A stretch of DNA of 6,674 nucleotides from Syntrophobacterales bacterium (GTDB taxonomy: Bacteria; Desulfobacterota; Desulfobaccia; Desulfobaccales; 0-14-0-80-60-11): positions 1-6,674 of the forward strand of contig JAGVPN010000238.1 in assembly GCA_020052215.1 (NCBI GenBank). Reading direction: 5' to 3'. A program made the position numbers and the translations under genes. Each line of letters begins with the position of its first letter. The stretch's first letter is position 1. Shown in pieces: positions 1-5,868 of this stretch. The notes under the pieces are model-generated. The model was not told the DNA's origin and did not search any database. It saw only the letters and a list, made by a program, of their open reading frames with translations.

Positions 1-104
1 ATTCTTCTCTGAGCAAAAAAGACGTGAGTTAATTTATCAACTGTTGTTCTACGTAAAGCGAGCATCCTTTATTTGCAAAAACCAAACCGGACACTGCTGG
101 GGAT

Positions 105-162
105 AGGGGGGATTTTCATCCTCCGGGGTGAGACACTTGTGGTTCATGAACATTTAGTCCGC
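105..162 (+). repeat. Intergenic repeat, copy A (58 bp)
   Basis: This stretch matches 712-770 with about seven substitutions and one inserted T. It starts with a G run followed by ATTTTCATCC and ends with the perfect 10-bp palindrome GTTCATGAAC (142-151) plus a short tail. Each copy is followed within a few bases by a GC-rich hairpin. The G-run/ATTT start of copy A also matches the right end of the palindromic element at 649-722, so copy A looks like the remnant of a larger composite repeat. I do not recognise a named family. Confidence 0.7.
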
Positions 163-189
163 ACCGGCGAGACGCCGGTGTCACTAAAT
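152..189 (+). other. Strong stem-loop in the leader of the DUF721 gene
   Basis: The core stem is CACCGGCG (162-169) pairing with CGCCGGTG (173-180) around an AGA loop, with a G-T wobble at 161/181. After a small bulge of unpaired C's, an outer stem ATTTAGT (152-158) pairs with ACTAAAT (183-189). About 16 pairs form in all. It lies 21 bases before the Shine-Dalgarno of the next gene. It has no clean T tract, so it could be a weak terminator of upstream transcription, an mRNA-stabilising hairpin, or simply part of the repeat unit that begins at 105. Confidence 0.55.
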
Positions 190-219
190 TCTTATTAACC
201 CTTCGGACCAGGGAGAAAA

Positions 220-540
220 ATGGCCAAGCGCCCCCGTCTGCCCCGTCCGGTGCCGGTCCAGGAGGTGGTCCGGGGCATCCTCTCGCCCGGCGACCTGGAC
301 GGCCTGGAACTGCGTCAGCAGATTCGCCGGGTCTGGGAAGCGGTGGTACCGGCGGCGCTGGCCGGCCAGGCCCGGCTGGTGGACCTGCGCCGCCGGGAAC
401 TCTGGGTGGAGGTCAGCGCCAGCCCCTGGGCCCAGGAACTCCAATTCCTCAAGCCGAAAATCCTGGCGGCCCTGGACCGGGCCCTGGGACCCGGCAAGGT
501 CAAAGACCTGCGGGTGCGGGTGGGAGGAGGGGCTTCGTAG
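220..540 (+). CDS. DUF721 / DciA-like protein
   Basis: This is a 106-residue DUF721 (DciA-type) protein. In characterised bacteria DciA helps recruit or load the replicative helicase DnaB during replication initiation. Many family members, including short ones like this, are untested. Visible marks are the early Trp (RRVWEAVVP, W39) and the core LWVEVSASPWAQELQFLK (61-78), which matches the family pattern of a hydrophobic strand, a Ser/Trp turn and an amphipathic helix. The strand KVKDLRVRVG (93-102) closes the domain. The basic N-terminus (MAKRPRLPRP) is compatible with nucleic-acid contact. ATG at 220 is preceded by AGGGAG (210-215). The gene stands alone, flanked by two copies of a 58-bp repeat, with no operon partner in sight. 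Family assignment is good. The replication role is inferred from the family. Confidence 0.82.
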   Translation: MAKRPRLPRPVPVQEVVRGILSPGDLDGLELRQQIRRVWEAVVPAALAGQARLVDLRRRELWVEVSASPWAQELQFLKPKILAALDRALGPGKVKDLRVRVGGGAS

Positions 541-648
541 CTCGTGGGAAAAGTTGACTTTGGCCAGGTATCCTTTCGATTCTCCCGGAGGAAAGGGGAA
601 TTCTCACTATCCCCCGGTTTGCCAGGCGGACTTACCGTGAAAAACTTC

Positions 649-722
649 AAATCCCCCTAAATCCCCCTTTGCCAAAGGGAGACTTTAATACCCCCTTTTG
701 AAAAAGGGGGCAGGGGGGATTT
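649..722. repeat. MITE-like palindromic C-run/G-run element
   Basis: The ends are inverted repeats: AAATCCCCC (649-657) on the left and GGGGGATTT (714-722) on the right. Inside are two hairpins. One is CCCTTT/AAAGGG (665-670/674-679, loop GCC). The other is CCCCCTTTT/AAAAGGGGG (691-699/702-710), nine perfect pairs with a two-base loop. Elements of this style are scattered in high copy between genes of many bacterial genomes. No coding capacity is present, so it would be non-autonomous if mobile. The right end runs directly into repeat copy B. The second hairpin could also act as a bidirectional terminator, but no flanking T tract is well placed. Confidence 0.65.
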
Positions 723-770
723 TTCATCCTCGGGGGTGAAACATTTGTGGTTCATGAACGTTTAACCTGC
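712..770 (+). repeat. Intergenic repeat, copy B (59 bp)
   Basis: Second copy of the unit at 105-162, about 86% identical by eye, in the same orientation. It contains the same perfect palindrome GTTCATGAAC (750-759). Its left end is shared with the right arm of the palindromic element 649-722, which suggests the two form one composite intergenic repeat. The copies flank the DUF721 gene. Confidence 0.7.
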
Positions 771-774
771 GGTC

Positions 775-798
775 GGCACAGGCTGGCAAGTCTGTGCC
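775..798 (+). repeat. REP-like hairpin after repeat copy B
   Basis: GGCACAGGCT (775-784) pairs with AGTCTGTGCC (789-798) through ten pairs, including one G-T wobble, around a GGCA tetraloop. It occupies the same position relative to copy B as the 162-180 hairpin does to copy A, but the stem sequence differs. A conserved head with a variable hairpin tail is typical of REP-like intergenic elements. No role is visible. Confidence 0.55.
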
Positions 799-1156
799 CC
801 CCATTGACTGCAATCTGGTATTAGCTATCGAGCCAGGGTACGGTGTTAACGCTATCTGACCGGTAATCGTGGTCAGGCAGGCGCTCCCCGCAGAAAAATC
901 CTATCGAAAAATTCAAGATTTTCGCGACAACATCCGATTAATAGCTATGGAAGGTTGTTGAAAAGCGAGCCATTTCCCCCAGGGTCATGCGATGAAAAGC
1001 GCATATTGTAGTGATATTAGTATGTTAACGATCATACGCTTCATTCCGGATGACAGGAAAACCCGTTTTCAACCGCCCGATGGAGCTTCATAAACCATTA
1101 CCCTTGGATATAGCTAAACTACCGGGCGCCGTGACCGCGAACCCGGGAGGCTGAAC

Positions 1157-1546
1157 ATGGCCAAAAAGCCTACGCCCATTATTCTGCTGGTAGACGATGA
1201 TCCCCTGATTCGGGGCCTGGGCCAGGAATTGCTGGAGCACCTGGGGTACCGGGTGGAGACCGCCGGGGACGGGTCCGAGGCCCTGAAAAAGTTTCAAGGC
1301 ATGAAACGGGTGGACCTGGTGGTCCTGGACTACTATCTGCCGGGACAGAATGGCTACGAGGTCCTGAAGGAATTCAAGATGCTGGACAAGCGGGCCCGGG
1401 TACTGGTGGCCTCGGGTTTTTTAACCTCCCAGGACATGGCCAATCTCAAGGAGGAAGGGGCCTTGGGCCTGATTAATAAACCATACCGGCTGGCGGATCT
1501 GCAGCACCGCATCAAGGCGGTGCTGGCGGGCCGGTCGGGGTTTTAG
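1157..1546 (+). CDS. Single-domain response regulator (CheY-like receiver)
   Basis: A 129-residue stand-alone receiver domain with no output domain. Such proteins take a phosphoryl group from a sensor kinase and signal by protein contact or phosphorelay. The expected residues are present: acidic pocket D13-D14-D15 in ILLVDDDP, phospho-acceptor D58 in VVLDYYLPGQNG, Ser at the switch position (S86 in VASGF) and the conserved K108 in INKPY. The partner kinase is not in this window, so the pathway is unknown. Start: ATG 1157 with GGGAGG at 1145-1150, six bases upstream. The last 35 bases overlap the end of the convergent glycosyltransferase gene. There is no room for a terminator between them. 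Expression may depend on the long upstream non-coding region. Confidence 0.93.
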   Translation: MAKKPTPIILLVDDDPLIRGLGQELLEHLGYRVETAGDGSEALKKFQGMKRVDLVVLDYYLPGQNGYEVLKEFKMLDKRARVLVASGFLTSQDMANLKEEGALGLINKPYRLADLQHRIKAVLAGRSGF

Positions 1547-3038
1547 CGGCCCCAGCCTGGGGCTGCCGGTCAAACAAGAGGAGCGCCGCCCCCGTCCGGG
1601 TGAAGCAGGCAGCCTCCCGCCAGTCGGGGCCCAGGAGGTTGGCGGCGAACAGGCGCAGGAATTTCAGATCCGGGAGATGGGAGGCGATCAACCAGAGACG
1701 CTGGGGGGGCGCCGGGGCTTTCCCCGCCGGGTCCAACCCCTGTTCCACGCAGGACCGGCCCCAACAAATTCCGGGGTTCGGCCCGTGGTAATAGTACTTG
1801 AAGGGCGAGACCGCAAAGTAGTAAACGTAAATCAGGTCCTGGGGCTGGAGGTTGGCTTCCAGGTAAGCCACCAGGGGTTGAATCTCTTCCCGGTTGTTGA
1901 GGGGGGAGAGGTTTTCTTTGAGCCCGGCCAGGGGGTTAAGGGCCACCAGCAGCAGCCCCGTCAGGGCCAGGGCCAGGCCGCGCTGGCGCCGGCGCCAGAG
2001 CCAGTCGAAGACGCCCCACCCCCCGGCCGCCACCAGCAGGTAGAGGACCGGGGCGCTGAACAGCATCAGGCGGTTCCCGCCGTAGTGGGCCATGAAGGGG
2101 TAGCGGTGCAGGCAGGCGGCCCCGAAGGCCAGCAGCATCGGCCCCCCCAGGTAGAGTAAGACCCTGGCCCGGCCCCGCCGCACCATCACCACCATGCCCG
2201 CCGCCAGCAGCAGCGGCCCCCAGATCACCCCCCACTCCCCCAAAAAATACCAAAAATAGCGGTAGAGCGCCGGTCCCAGCCACCGGAAAAACGGCGCCAG
2301 GCCGGAGAAATCCGGGAAGTCCTGGGTCCAATAGGCCACCAGTTCCGGGTCTATCTCCCGCCGAATAAACAGGAGGTAATACCCGGCCGCGGCCAGGAGC
2401 CAGACACCGCCCAGGCAGGCCAGGCGGGGACGCTGCGCCTGGGGCAGGGTGATCCACAGGACCGCCCCCGCCACGGGCAGGGTAAAAATCAGGGGTTGGG
2501 AAAAGCCCAGGCCCACCACCCCGGCCAGGGCCAGGGCCAGCCAGCCCCGCCGGCCCTGGCTGGCCCGGAGGCGTTCCGCCAGCCACAGCGCCAGGACGGC
2601 AAAGAAGGCATCCCCGCTGTACTGCTTTAATTCCTTAGAGTAATAAACCATGATGGGGGAAAAGGCCACCGCGGCCAGGGCCAGCAGCGCGGCGGGAACT
2701 TCCATCAGCACCCGGGCCAGGCGCCAGATGAGGCAAAGGGTCCCGACCCCAAACAGCCAGGAGAGGCCCCGGAGCACTATTTCACCGTGGCCCCAGAGCT
2801 GCACCATGGCCCAGAGAGTGAGGAGATAGAAGGGCGGGGTGGATTGGCCCGCGGCCAGGGCCTTTGCGGCCGTGGGCTGCATGGCCGCCAGGGCCACCCA
2901 GGCCTCATCGGTCCAAAGGTTGCGGCTCCCAAGCTCATAGAGGCGGAAATAGACCGCCACCCCAAAGATCAGCGCCACGGCCAGGCCGGGAAGGAGCCGT
3001 AAGCGAAATTCGATGTGGTCTTTTTGTTTCACATTCAT
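1512..3038 (-). CDS. GT39/ArnT-like membrane glycosyltransferase
   Basis: An integral inner-membrane protein of the GT-C fold (glycosyltransferase family 39 / ArnT-like). Such enzymes transfer a sugar from a polyprenyl-phosphate donor on the periplasmic face to a lipid, glycan or protein acceptor. Numbering from ATG 3038 gives 508 residues. A first membrane segment lies at about 15-33, then the hallmark first-loop motif NLWTDEAW with the catalytic-type D44-E45. A second motif, SPIMVYYSKELKQY (about 127-140), is typical of the family. About ten hydrophobic segments follow, ending near 372, then a C-terminal periplasmic-type tail. A TTG at 3089 would add 17 AT-rich codons, but it overlaps a -10 hexamer and lacks a Shine-Dalgarno, so ATG 3038 is preferred; GTG 3032 is also possible. 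Neither has a clear ribosome-binding site. Donor and acceptor cannot be read from sequence. Confidence 0.87.
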   Translation of the reverse strand: MNVKQKDHIEFRLRLLPGLAVALIFGVAVYFRLYELGSRNLWTDEAWVALAAMQPTAAKALAAGQSTPPFYLLTLWAMVQLWGHGEIVLRGLSWLFGVGTLCLIWRLARVLMEVPAALLALAAVAFSPIMVYYSKELKQYSGDAFFAVLALWLAERLRASQGRRGWLALALAGVVGLGFSQPLIFTLPVAGAVLWITLPQAQRPRLACLGGVWLLAAAGYYLLFIRREIDPELVAYWTQDFPDFSGLAPFFRWLGPALYRYFWYFLGEWGVIWGPLLLAAGMVVMVRRGRARVLLYLGGPMLLAFGAACLHRYPFMAHYGGNRLMLFSAPVLYLLVAAGGWGVFDWLWRRRQRGLALALTGLLLVALNPLAGLKENLSPLNNREEIQPLVAYLEANLQPQDLIYVYYFAVSPFKYYYHGPNPGICWGRSCVEQGLDPAGKAPAPPQRLWLIASHLPDLKFLRLFAANLLGPDWREAACFTRTGAALLLFDRQPQAGAAKTPTGPPAPP

Positions 3039-3042
3039 TGAG

Positions 3043-3092
3043 TGGTTACTTATTGAATTTGTCTGGTTATTTATTTTATTATAATTCAATGA
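3043..3092. promoter_or_regulatory. Divergent promoter/operator region with repeats
   Basis: The AT-rich gap between two divergent genes contains ATTATAAT (3078-3085), which gives a perfect TATAAT -10 on both strands (plus 3080-3085, minus 3083-3078). Minus-strand initiation here would leave a leader of about 30 bases before ATG 3038. No strong -35 is visible; TTGTCT (3059-3064) would leave only a 15-bp spacer. Direct repeats TGGTTACTTATT (3043-3054) and TGGTTATTTATT (3064-3075) match 11/12 and lie 21 bp apart, two helical turns. Inverted repeats ATTGAATT (3052-3059) and AATTCAAT (3083-3090) bracket the -10. This layout suits binding by a dimeric regulator controlling one or both genes. That is inference. 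Confidence 0.5.
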
Positions 3093-3098
3093 CTTATA

Positions 3099-3117
3099 TG
3101 ATAAAAGGAAATTATCA
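3099..3117 (+). other. Small dyad in the ATPase leader
   Basis: TGATAA (3099-3104) and TTATCA (3112-3117) form a six-pair dyad with a seven-base loop, between the proposed -10 and the Shine-Dalgarno AGGAGGA (3134-3140). It could be an operator half-site pair or a weak RNA hairpin in the 5' leader. The evidence is only the symmetry. Confidence 0.3.
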
Positions 3118-3143
3118 AATCTGAGCCATCACCAGGAGGAGAT

Positions 3144-4889
3144 ATGCTGACAGAGTTGAGGATACGTAATTTTAAACGCTTCAAGGATGTCAGAATCGAG
3201 CTTGGGAATCCAGTAGTCTTTATCGGACCGAATAACTCCGGGAAAACTGCTGCCCTTCAGGCCTTGGCCCTTTGGCATATTGGGGTTCAACGATGGATTG
3301 AGAAACGTGGGTCCAAAGAGACGCCTAGCAAAAGACCAGGTGTTACTATCAATCGTCGCGACCTAATGGCTGTGCCGGTTCCCAGTGCAAAGCTACTGTG
3401 GCGCGACCTTCATGTGCGTGATATACAGAAAATAGAAGGCAAAATGGTAACAAAAAATGTTAGAATTGATATTATTTTAAAGGGTATTACTGAAGGAAAA
3501 TCTTGGGAATGCGGATTGGAGTTTGATTATAATACCGAAGAAGCTTTTTGGTGTCGGCCTTTACGTAAATCAGAGAATAGTGATTCACAAAGAATGCAAA
3601 TTCCTCCAGAACTTGCTGATATTAGGTTGGCATTTTTACCTCCAATGTCTGGATTATTAGCAAACGAAACCCGTATTGATATGGGAGCGATAAATGTAAG
3701 ACTAGGCGAAGGGCGAACTGCTGAAGTATTACGGAATCTTTGCTATCAAATTGTTAATTTAGAAGACCAGAAAACGAGCTGGAAGAGAATATGCGATAGA
3801 ATGATAGAGTTATTTGGTGTGAATCTTGGTGAACCGGAACTGAACCCTATAAGAGGCGAAATTACAATGACATACCGGGATAAATCAGGAATTAGCCTCG
3901 ATCTTTCTTCATCAGGCCGCGGGCTTCAACAGACGCTTTTATTATTAGCCCATTTAGCTGTAAATCCTAATTCGGTACTTCTTCTTGATGAGCCGGATGC
4001 ACATTTAGAAATCTTGCGGCAACGTCAGATTTATCAGATACTTACTGAATCTGCTTTGGAGCAGGGAAGCCAGATCATCGCGGCTAGCCATTCCGAGGTC
4101 ATTCTCAAAGAGGCCGCCGACCGGGATGTAGTAGTGGCTTTTGTGGGTACGCCACGCCGTATTAATGACCGGGGCAGCCAACTCCTAAAATCGCTGAAAG
4201 AGATAGGTTTCGACCAATATTATCAAGCCGACCAAACCGGTTGGGTCTTATATTTAGAAGGTTCTACCGACCTTGCAATATTGAAAGCTTTTGCCGAAAC
4301 ACTTGGTCATAAGTCAAAAAACTTGCTAGATCGTCCATTTGTGCATTATGTGCAGAATCAACCTGCCACGGCTCGTAATCATTTTTGCGGCTTGATCGAG
4401 GCTAAACCCGATCTCGTAGGTTTTGCACTTTTTGATCGTCTCGCTCAACCTATTAGCGATACTCCCAAATTGAAGGAATACATGTGGAATAGATCAGAAA
4501 TAGAAAATTACCTTTTTTCGACAGAGACTATAATAGCCTTCACTAAATCCCTTGCCGAAGAAAAAGTTGCTGGCCCACTATTGGAATGGGGAGAGCAGGA
4601 AAAACTAAAAAATATAATGCAAGATTGCCTCGAAGATCTTGTTCCTAGAGCCGCTTTACGTGATTCATCAGACCCTTGGTGGATAGATACGAAAGCAAGT
4701 GATTTCTTTGACAGGCTTTTTAAGACCTTTTATAAGAAACTCGGAATTCCAAATTTGATGAATAAGAGTGATTATCACGTCTTAGCGCGCCATGTGCCAA
4801 AGGAGCAAATTGATCCTGAAGTATCTCAGGTGTTGGATGCAATTTATGAGGTTGCTGAAAAATCGCATCCAGCAAAAGAGGAATCTTGA
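3144..4889 (+). CDS. OLD-like AAA ATPase with TOPRIM/DUF4435-like C-terminus
   Basis: A 581-residue protein with two parts. Residues 1 to about 340 are an ABC-type AAA ATPase: start LRIRNFKRFKD, Walker A GPNNSGKT (28-35), signature-like SSSGRGLQQ (255-263), Walker B VLLLDEPD (278-285) and switch His in AASHSE (313-318). Residues about 365-540 resemble TOPRIM/DUF4435 nucleases: LYLEGSTD (E372, D376), VGFALFDR (D431) and SEIENYLF (E452, E454). The same pairing occurs in OLD nucleases and, as separate or fused proteins, in AriA/AriB of PARIS anti-phage systems. No helicase, reverse transcriptase or antitoxin gene adjoins it. Start: ATG 3144 with a strong AGGAGGA just upstream. It is far more AT-rich than its neighbours, most markedly at about 3430-4050, which suggests transfer. 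Its stop overlaps the next start. ATPase call certain; nuclease call probable; defence role inferred. Confidence 0.85.
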   Translation: MLTELRIRNFKRFKDVRIELGNPVVFIGPNNSGKTAALQALALWHIGVQRWIEKRGSKETPSKRPGVTINRRDLMAVPVPSAKLLWRDLHVRDIQKIEGKMVTKNVRIDIILKGITEGKSWECGLEFDYNTEEAFWCRPLRKSENSDSQRMQIPPELADIRLAFLPPMSGLLANETRIDMGAINVRLGEGRTAEVLRNLCYQIVNLEDQKTSWKRICDRMIELFGVNLGEPELNPIRGEITMTYRDKSGISLDLSSSGRGLQQTLLLLAHLAVNPNSVLLLDEPDAHLEILRQRQIYQILTESALEQGSQIIAASHSEVILKEAADRDVVVAFVGTPRRINDRGSQLLKSLKEIGFDQYYQADQTGWVLYLEGSTDLAILKAFAETLGHKSKNLLDRPFVHYVQNQPATARNHFCGLIEAKPDLVGFALFDRLAQPISDTPKLKEYMWNRSEIENYLFSTETIIAFTKSLAEEKVAGPLLEWGEQEKLKNIMQDCLEDLVPRAALRDSSDPWWIDTKASDFFDRLFKTFYKKLGIPNLMNKSDYHVLARHVPKEQIDPEVSQVLDAIYEVAEKSHPAKEES

Positions 4890-4894
4890 AATTG
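4876..4894 (+). promoter_or_regulatory. RBS and TTG start inside the ATPase 3' end
   Basis: AAGAGGAA (4876-4883) lies within the last codons of the ATPase gene. TTG 4886 overlaps the ATPase stop TGA (4887-4889) as TTGA. A second in-frame TTG at 4892 has a better spacing of nine bases from GAGGA. Either way the LD-carboxypeptidase has no ATG nearby (the first is codon 35) and appears translationally coupled to the ATPase. Confidence 0.6.
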
Positions 4895-5782
4895 AAATTT
4901 CTTTGGCCGCCGCCGGTGTTGCCCGGGGAGGTGGTGGCGGTGGCGGCCCCGGCCAGCCACGTCAGCCGGCCCCCCTGGGAGGCCGGGATGAATATTCTCC
5001 GGGACTGGGGTTTTAGGGTGCGTTGCGGTCCGGAGGTCTTTAAGCCCCGCTCCTATGGGGCGGCCACGGACCGGCTCATGGCCCGGCGCTTTGAGGAGAT
5101 CTGGCTGGACCCGGAGGTCAAGGCCGTCCTCGGGGTCAGGGGAGGCTATGGCTCCCTGAAGCTGTTGCCCCACCTGGATCTGACGGCCCTGGCGGCCGCG
5201 CCCAGAAGGCTGGTGGGATTCAGCGACCTCACTAATCTGCTTTGGGACCTGCACCGGCGCCTGAAGTTGGTGACCTTCCACGGCCCCAACCTGGCCCAGC
5301 TCCCGGACCTGACCCCCGGGGCCCGGGAAAATTTTTATACGTGGCTCACGGCCCCTGGACCCCAAGGTCTCGCCTACGAAGGCCTCAGCGTGCTCCACCC
5401 CGGCGCGGCCGCGGGTCCCCTGGCCGGCGGCAACCTCACCACCCTGTGCCACCTGGTGGGCACGCCCTATGCCCCTCAAATGCGGGGTTACCTGTTGTTC
5501 CTGGAAGACCACAACGAAGCGCTGTACCGCCTGGACCGCATGCTCCACCACCTGCTCCTGGCCGGGGTCCTGGACGGGGTCAAGGGAGTGGCGCTGGGTA
5601 GTTTTACCCACTGCGGGTCGCCAGACGGTCTGCTGGAGGTTTTGACCACGGCCCTGGCGCCCCTGAAGGCGCCGGTGCTCATGGGCCTGCCGGTGGGCCA
5701 CCAGCCGGACAACCACACCCTGCCCCTGGGAGCCTGGGCCCGCCTGGACGCCGGCGCCGCTTCCCTGACCCTGTCAGCCTGA
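4886..5782 (+). CDS. ldcA: LD-carboxypeptidase (muramoyltetrapeptide carboxypeptidase, S66)
   Basis: A serine peptidase of family S66 that removes the terminal D-alanine from tetrapeptides of recycled or mature peptidoglycan, through an L,D bond. It is normally cytoplasmic in the recycling pathway, and no signal peptide is visible. The catalytic triad is readable: nucleophile S113 in VGFSDLT, E207 in LLFLEDHNE and H272 in PVGHQPDN. Other family marks are the N-terminal VVAVAAPAS strand, VRGGYGS (84-90) and AGGNLTTL (180-187). Length, 298 residues, is normal. The start is TTG at 4886 or 4892, with the ribosome-binding site inside the preceding ATPase gene. The sharp rise in GC at its start, against the AT-rich ATPase, suggests the upstream gene was joined to it secondarily. 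Some S66 members act on microcin C7-type toxins (MccF), but position and motifs favour the cell-wall role. Confidence 0.9.
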   Translation: MKLKFLWPPPVLPGEVVAVAAPASHVSRPPWEAGMNILRDWGFRVRCGPEVFKPRSYGAATDRLMARRFEEIWLDPEVKAVLGVRGGYGSLKLLPHLDLTALAAAPRRLVGFSDLTNLLWDLHRRLKLVTFHGPNLAQLPDLTPGARENFYTWLTAPGPQGLAYEGLSVLHPGAAAGPLAGGNLTTLCHLVGTPYAPQMRGYLLFLEDHNEALYRLDRMLHHLLLAGVLDGVKGVALGSFTHCGSPDGLLEVLTTALAPLKAPVLMGLPVGHQPDNHTLPLGAWARLDAGAASLTLSA

Positions 5783-5868
5783 GCCAGGCGTTGGCAGAGC
5801 TAATCAAAAAGTTTGCCGTGCCGCTTGCACCCGACGGCCGAGAAATTTGAGAAACTTCCGGGCGGCGG

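Larger units (their letters stand above)
541..1156. other. 616-bp gene-free interval with repeats
   Basis: No convincing protein gene is visible on either strand. Bases 541-648 show nothing clear. Bases 649-798 hold the palindromic element, repeat copy B and a hairpin, listed separately. Bases 799-1156 are more AT-rich and carry small dyads: CTGACC/GGTCAG (856-861/871-876), CGAAAA/TTTTCG (905-910/919-924), GTATG/CATAC around 1020-1037 and a distant inverted pair GTTGAAAA/TTTTCAAC (about 957-964 and 1065-1072). A 24-codon ORF (1080-1154) ends 2 bases before the response-regulator start but has no ribosome-binding site. This part is the long upstream region of the response regulator. I could not match it to a known riboswitch. 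Confidence 0.6.

Noticed and set aside
554..582. TTGACT as a -35 promoter element after the DUF721 gene
   Set aside because: No acceptable -10 lies 16-18 bases downstream (CGATTC at 577-582).
315..650. 111-codon minus-strand frame across the DUF721 gene
   Set aside because: Arg/Ser/Pro-rich, antisense to a recognisable DUF721 core, with no supporting motif.
1060..1156. Possible cyclic di-GMP (GEMM) riboswitch before the response regulator
   Set aside because: GCTAAACTACCGGG and the following GGGAGGCT recall parts of the motif, but the expected stem order and tetraloop-receptor pairing could not be fitted.
1677..2586. Open frames of 160 codons (+, 1677-2159) and 216 codons (-, 1936-2586) inside the glycosyltransferase
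   Set aside because: Both are low-complexity Gly/Pro/Gln-rich shadows of the membrane protein, which has clear family motifs.
4844..5716. 290-codon open frame on the minus strand opposite the LD-carboxypeptidase
   Set aside because: The plus strand encodes a complete S66 enzyme with its catalytic triad. The antisense frame is rich in Gln, Gly, Arg and Val and has no domain, a typical shadow in GC-rich DNA.
3144..5782. Gabija, retron or two-gene PARIS operon
   Set aside because: No UvrD-like helicase, reverse transcriptase or separate second defence gene adjoins the ATPase. The downstream gene is a clear LD-carboxypeptidase.
5814..5838. GCCGT/ACGGC dyad as terminator of the LD-carboxypeptidase gene
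   Set aside because: Only five pairs, a 14-base loop and no T tract.
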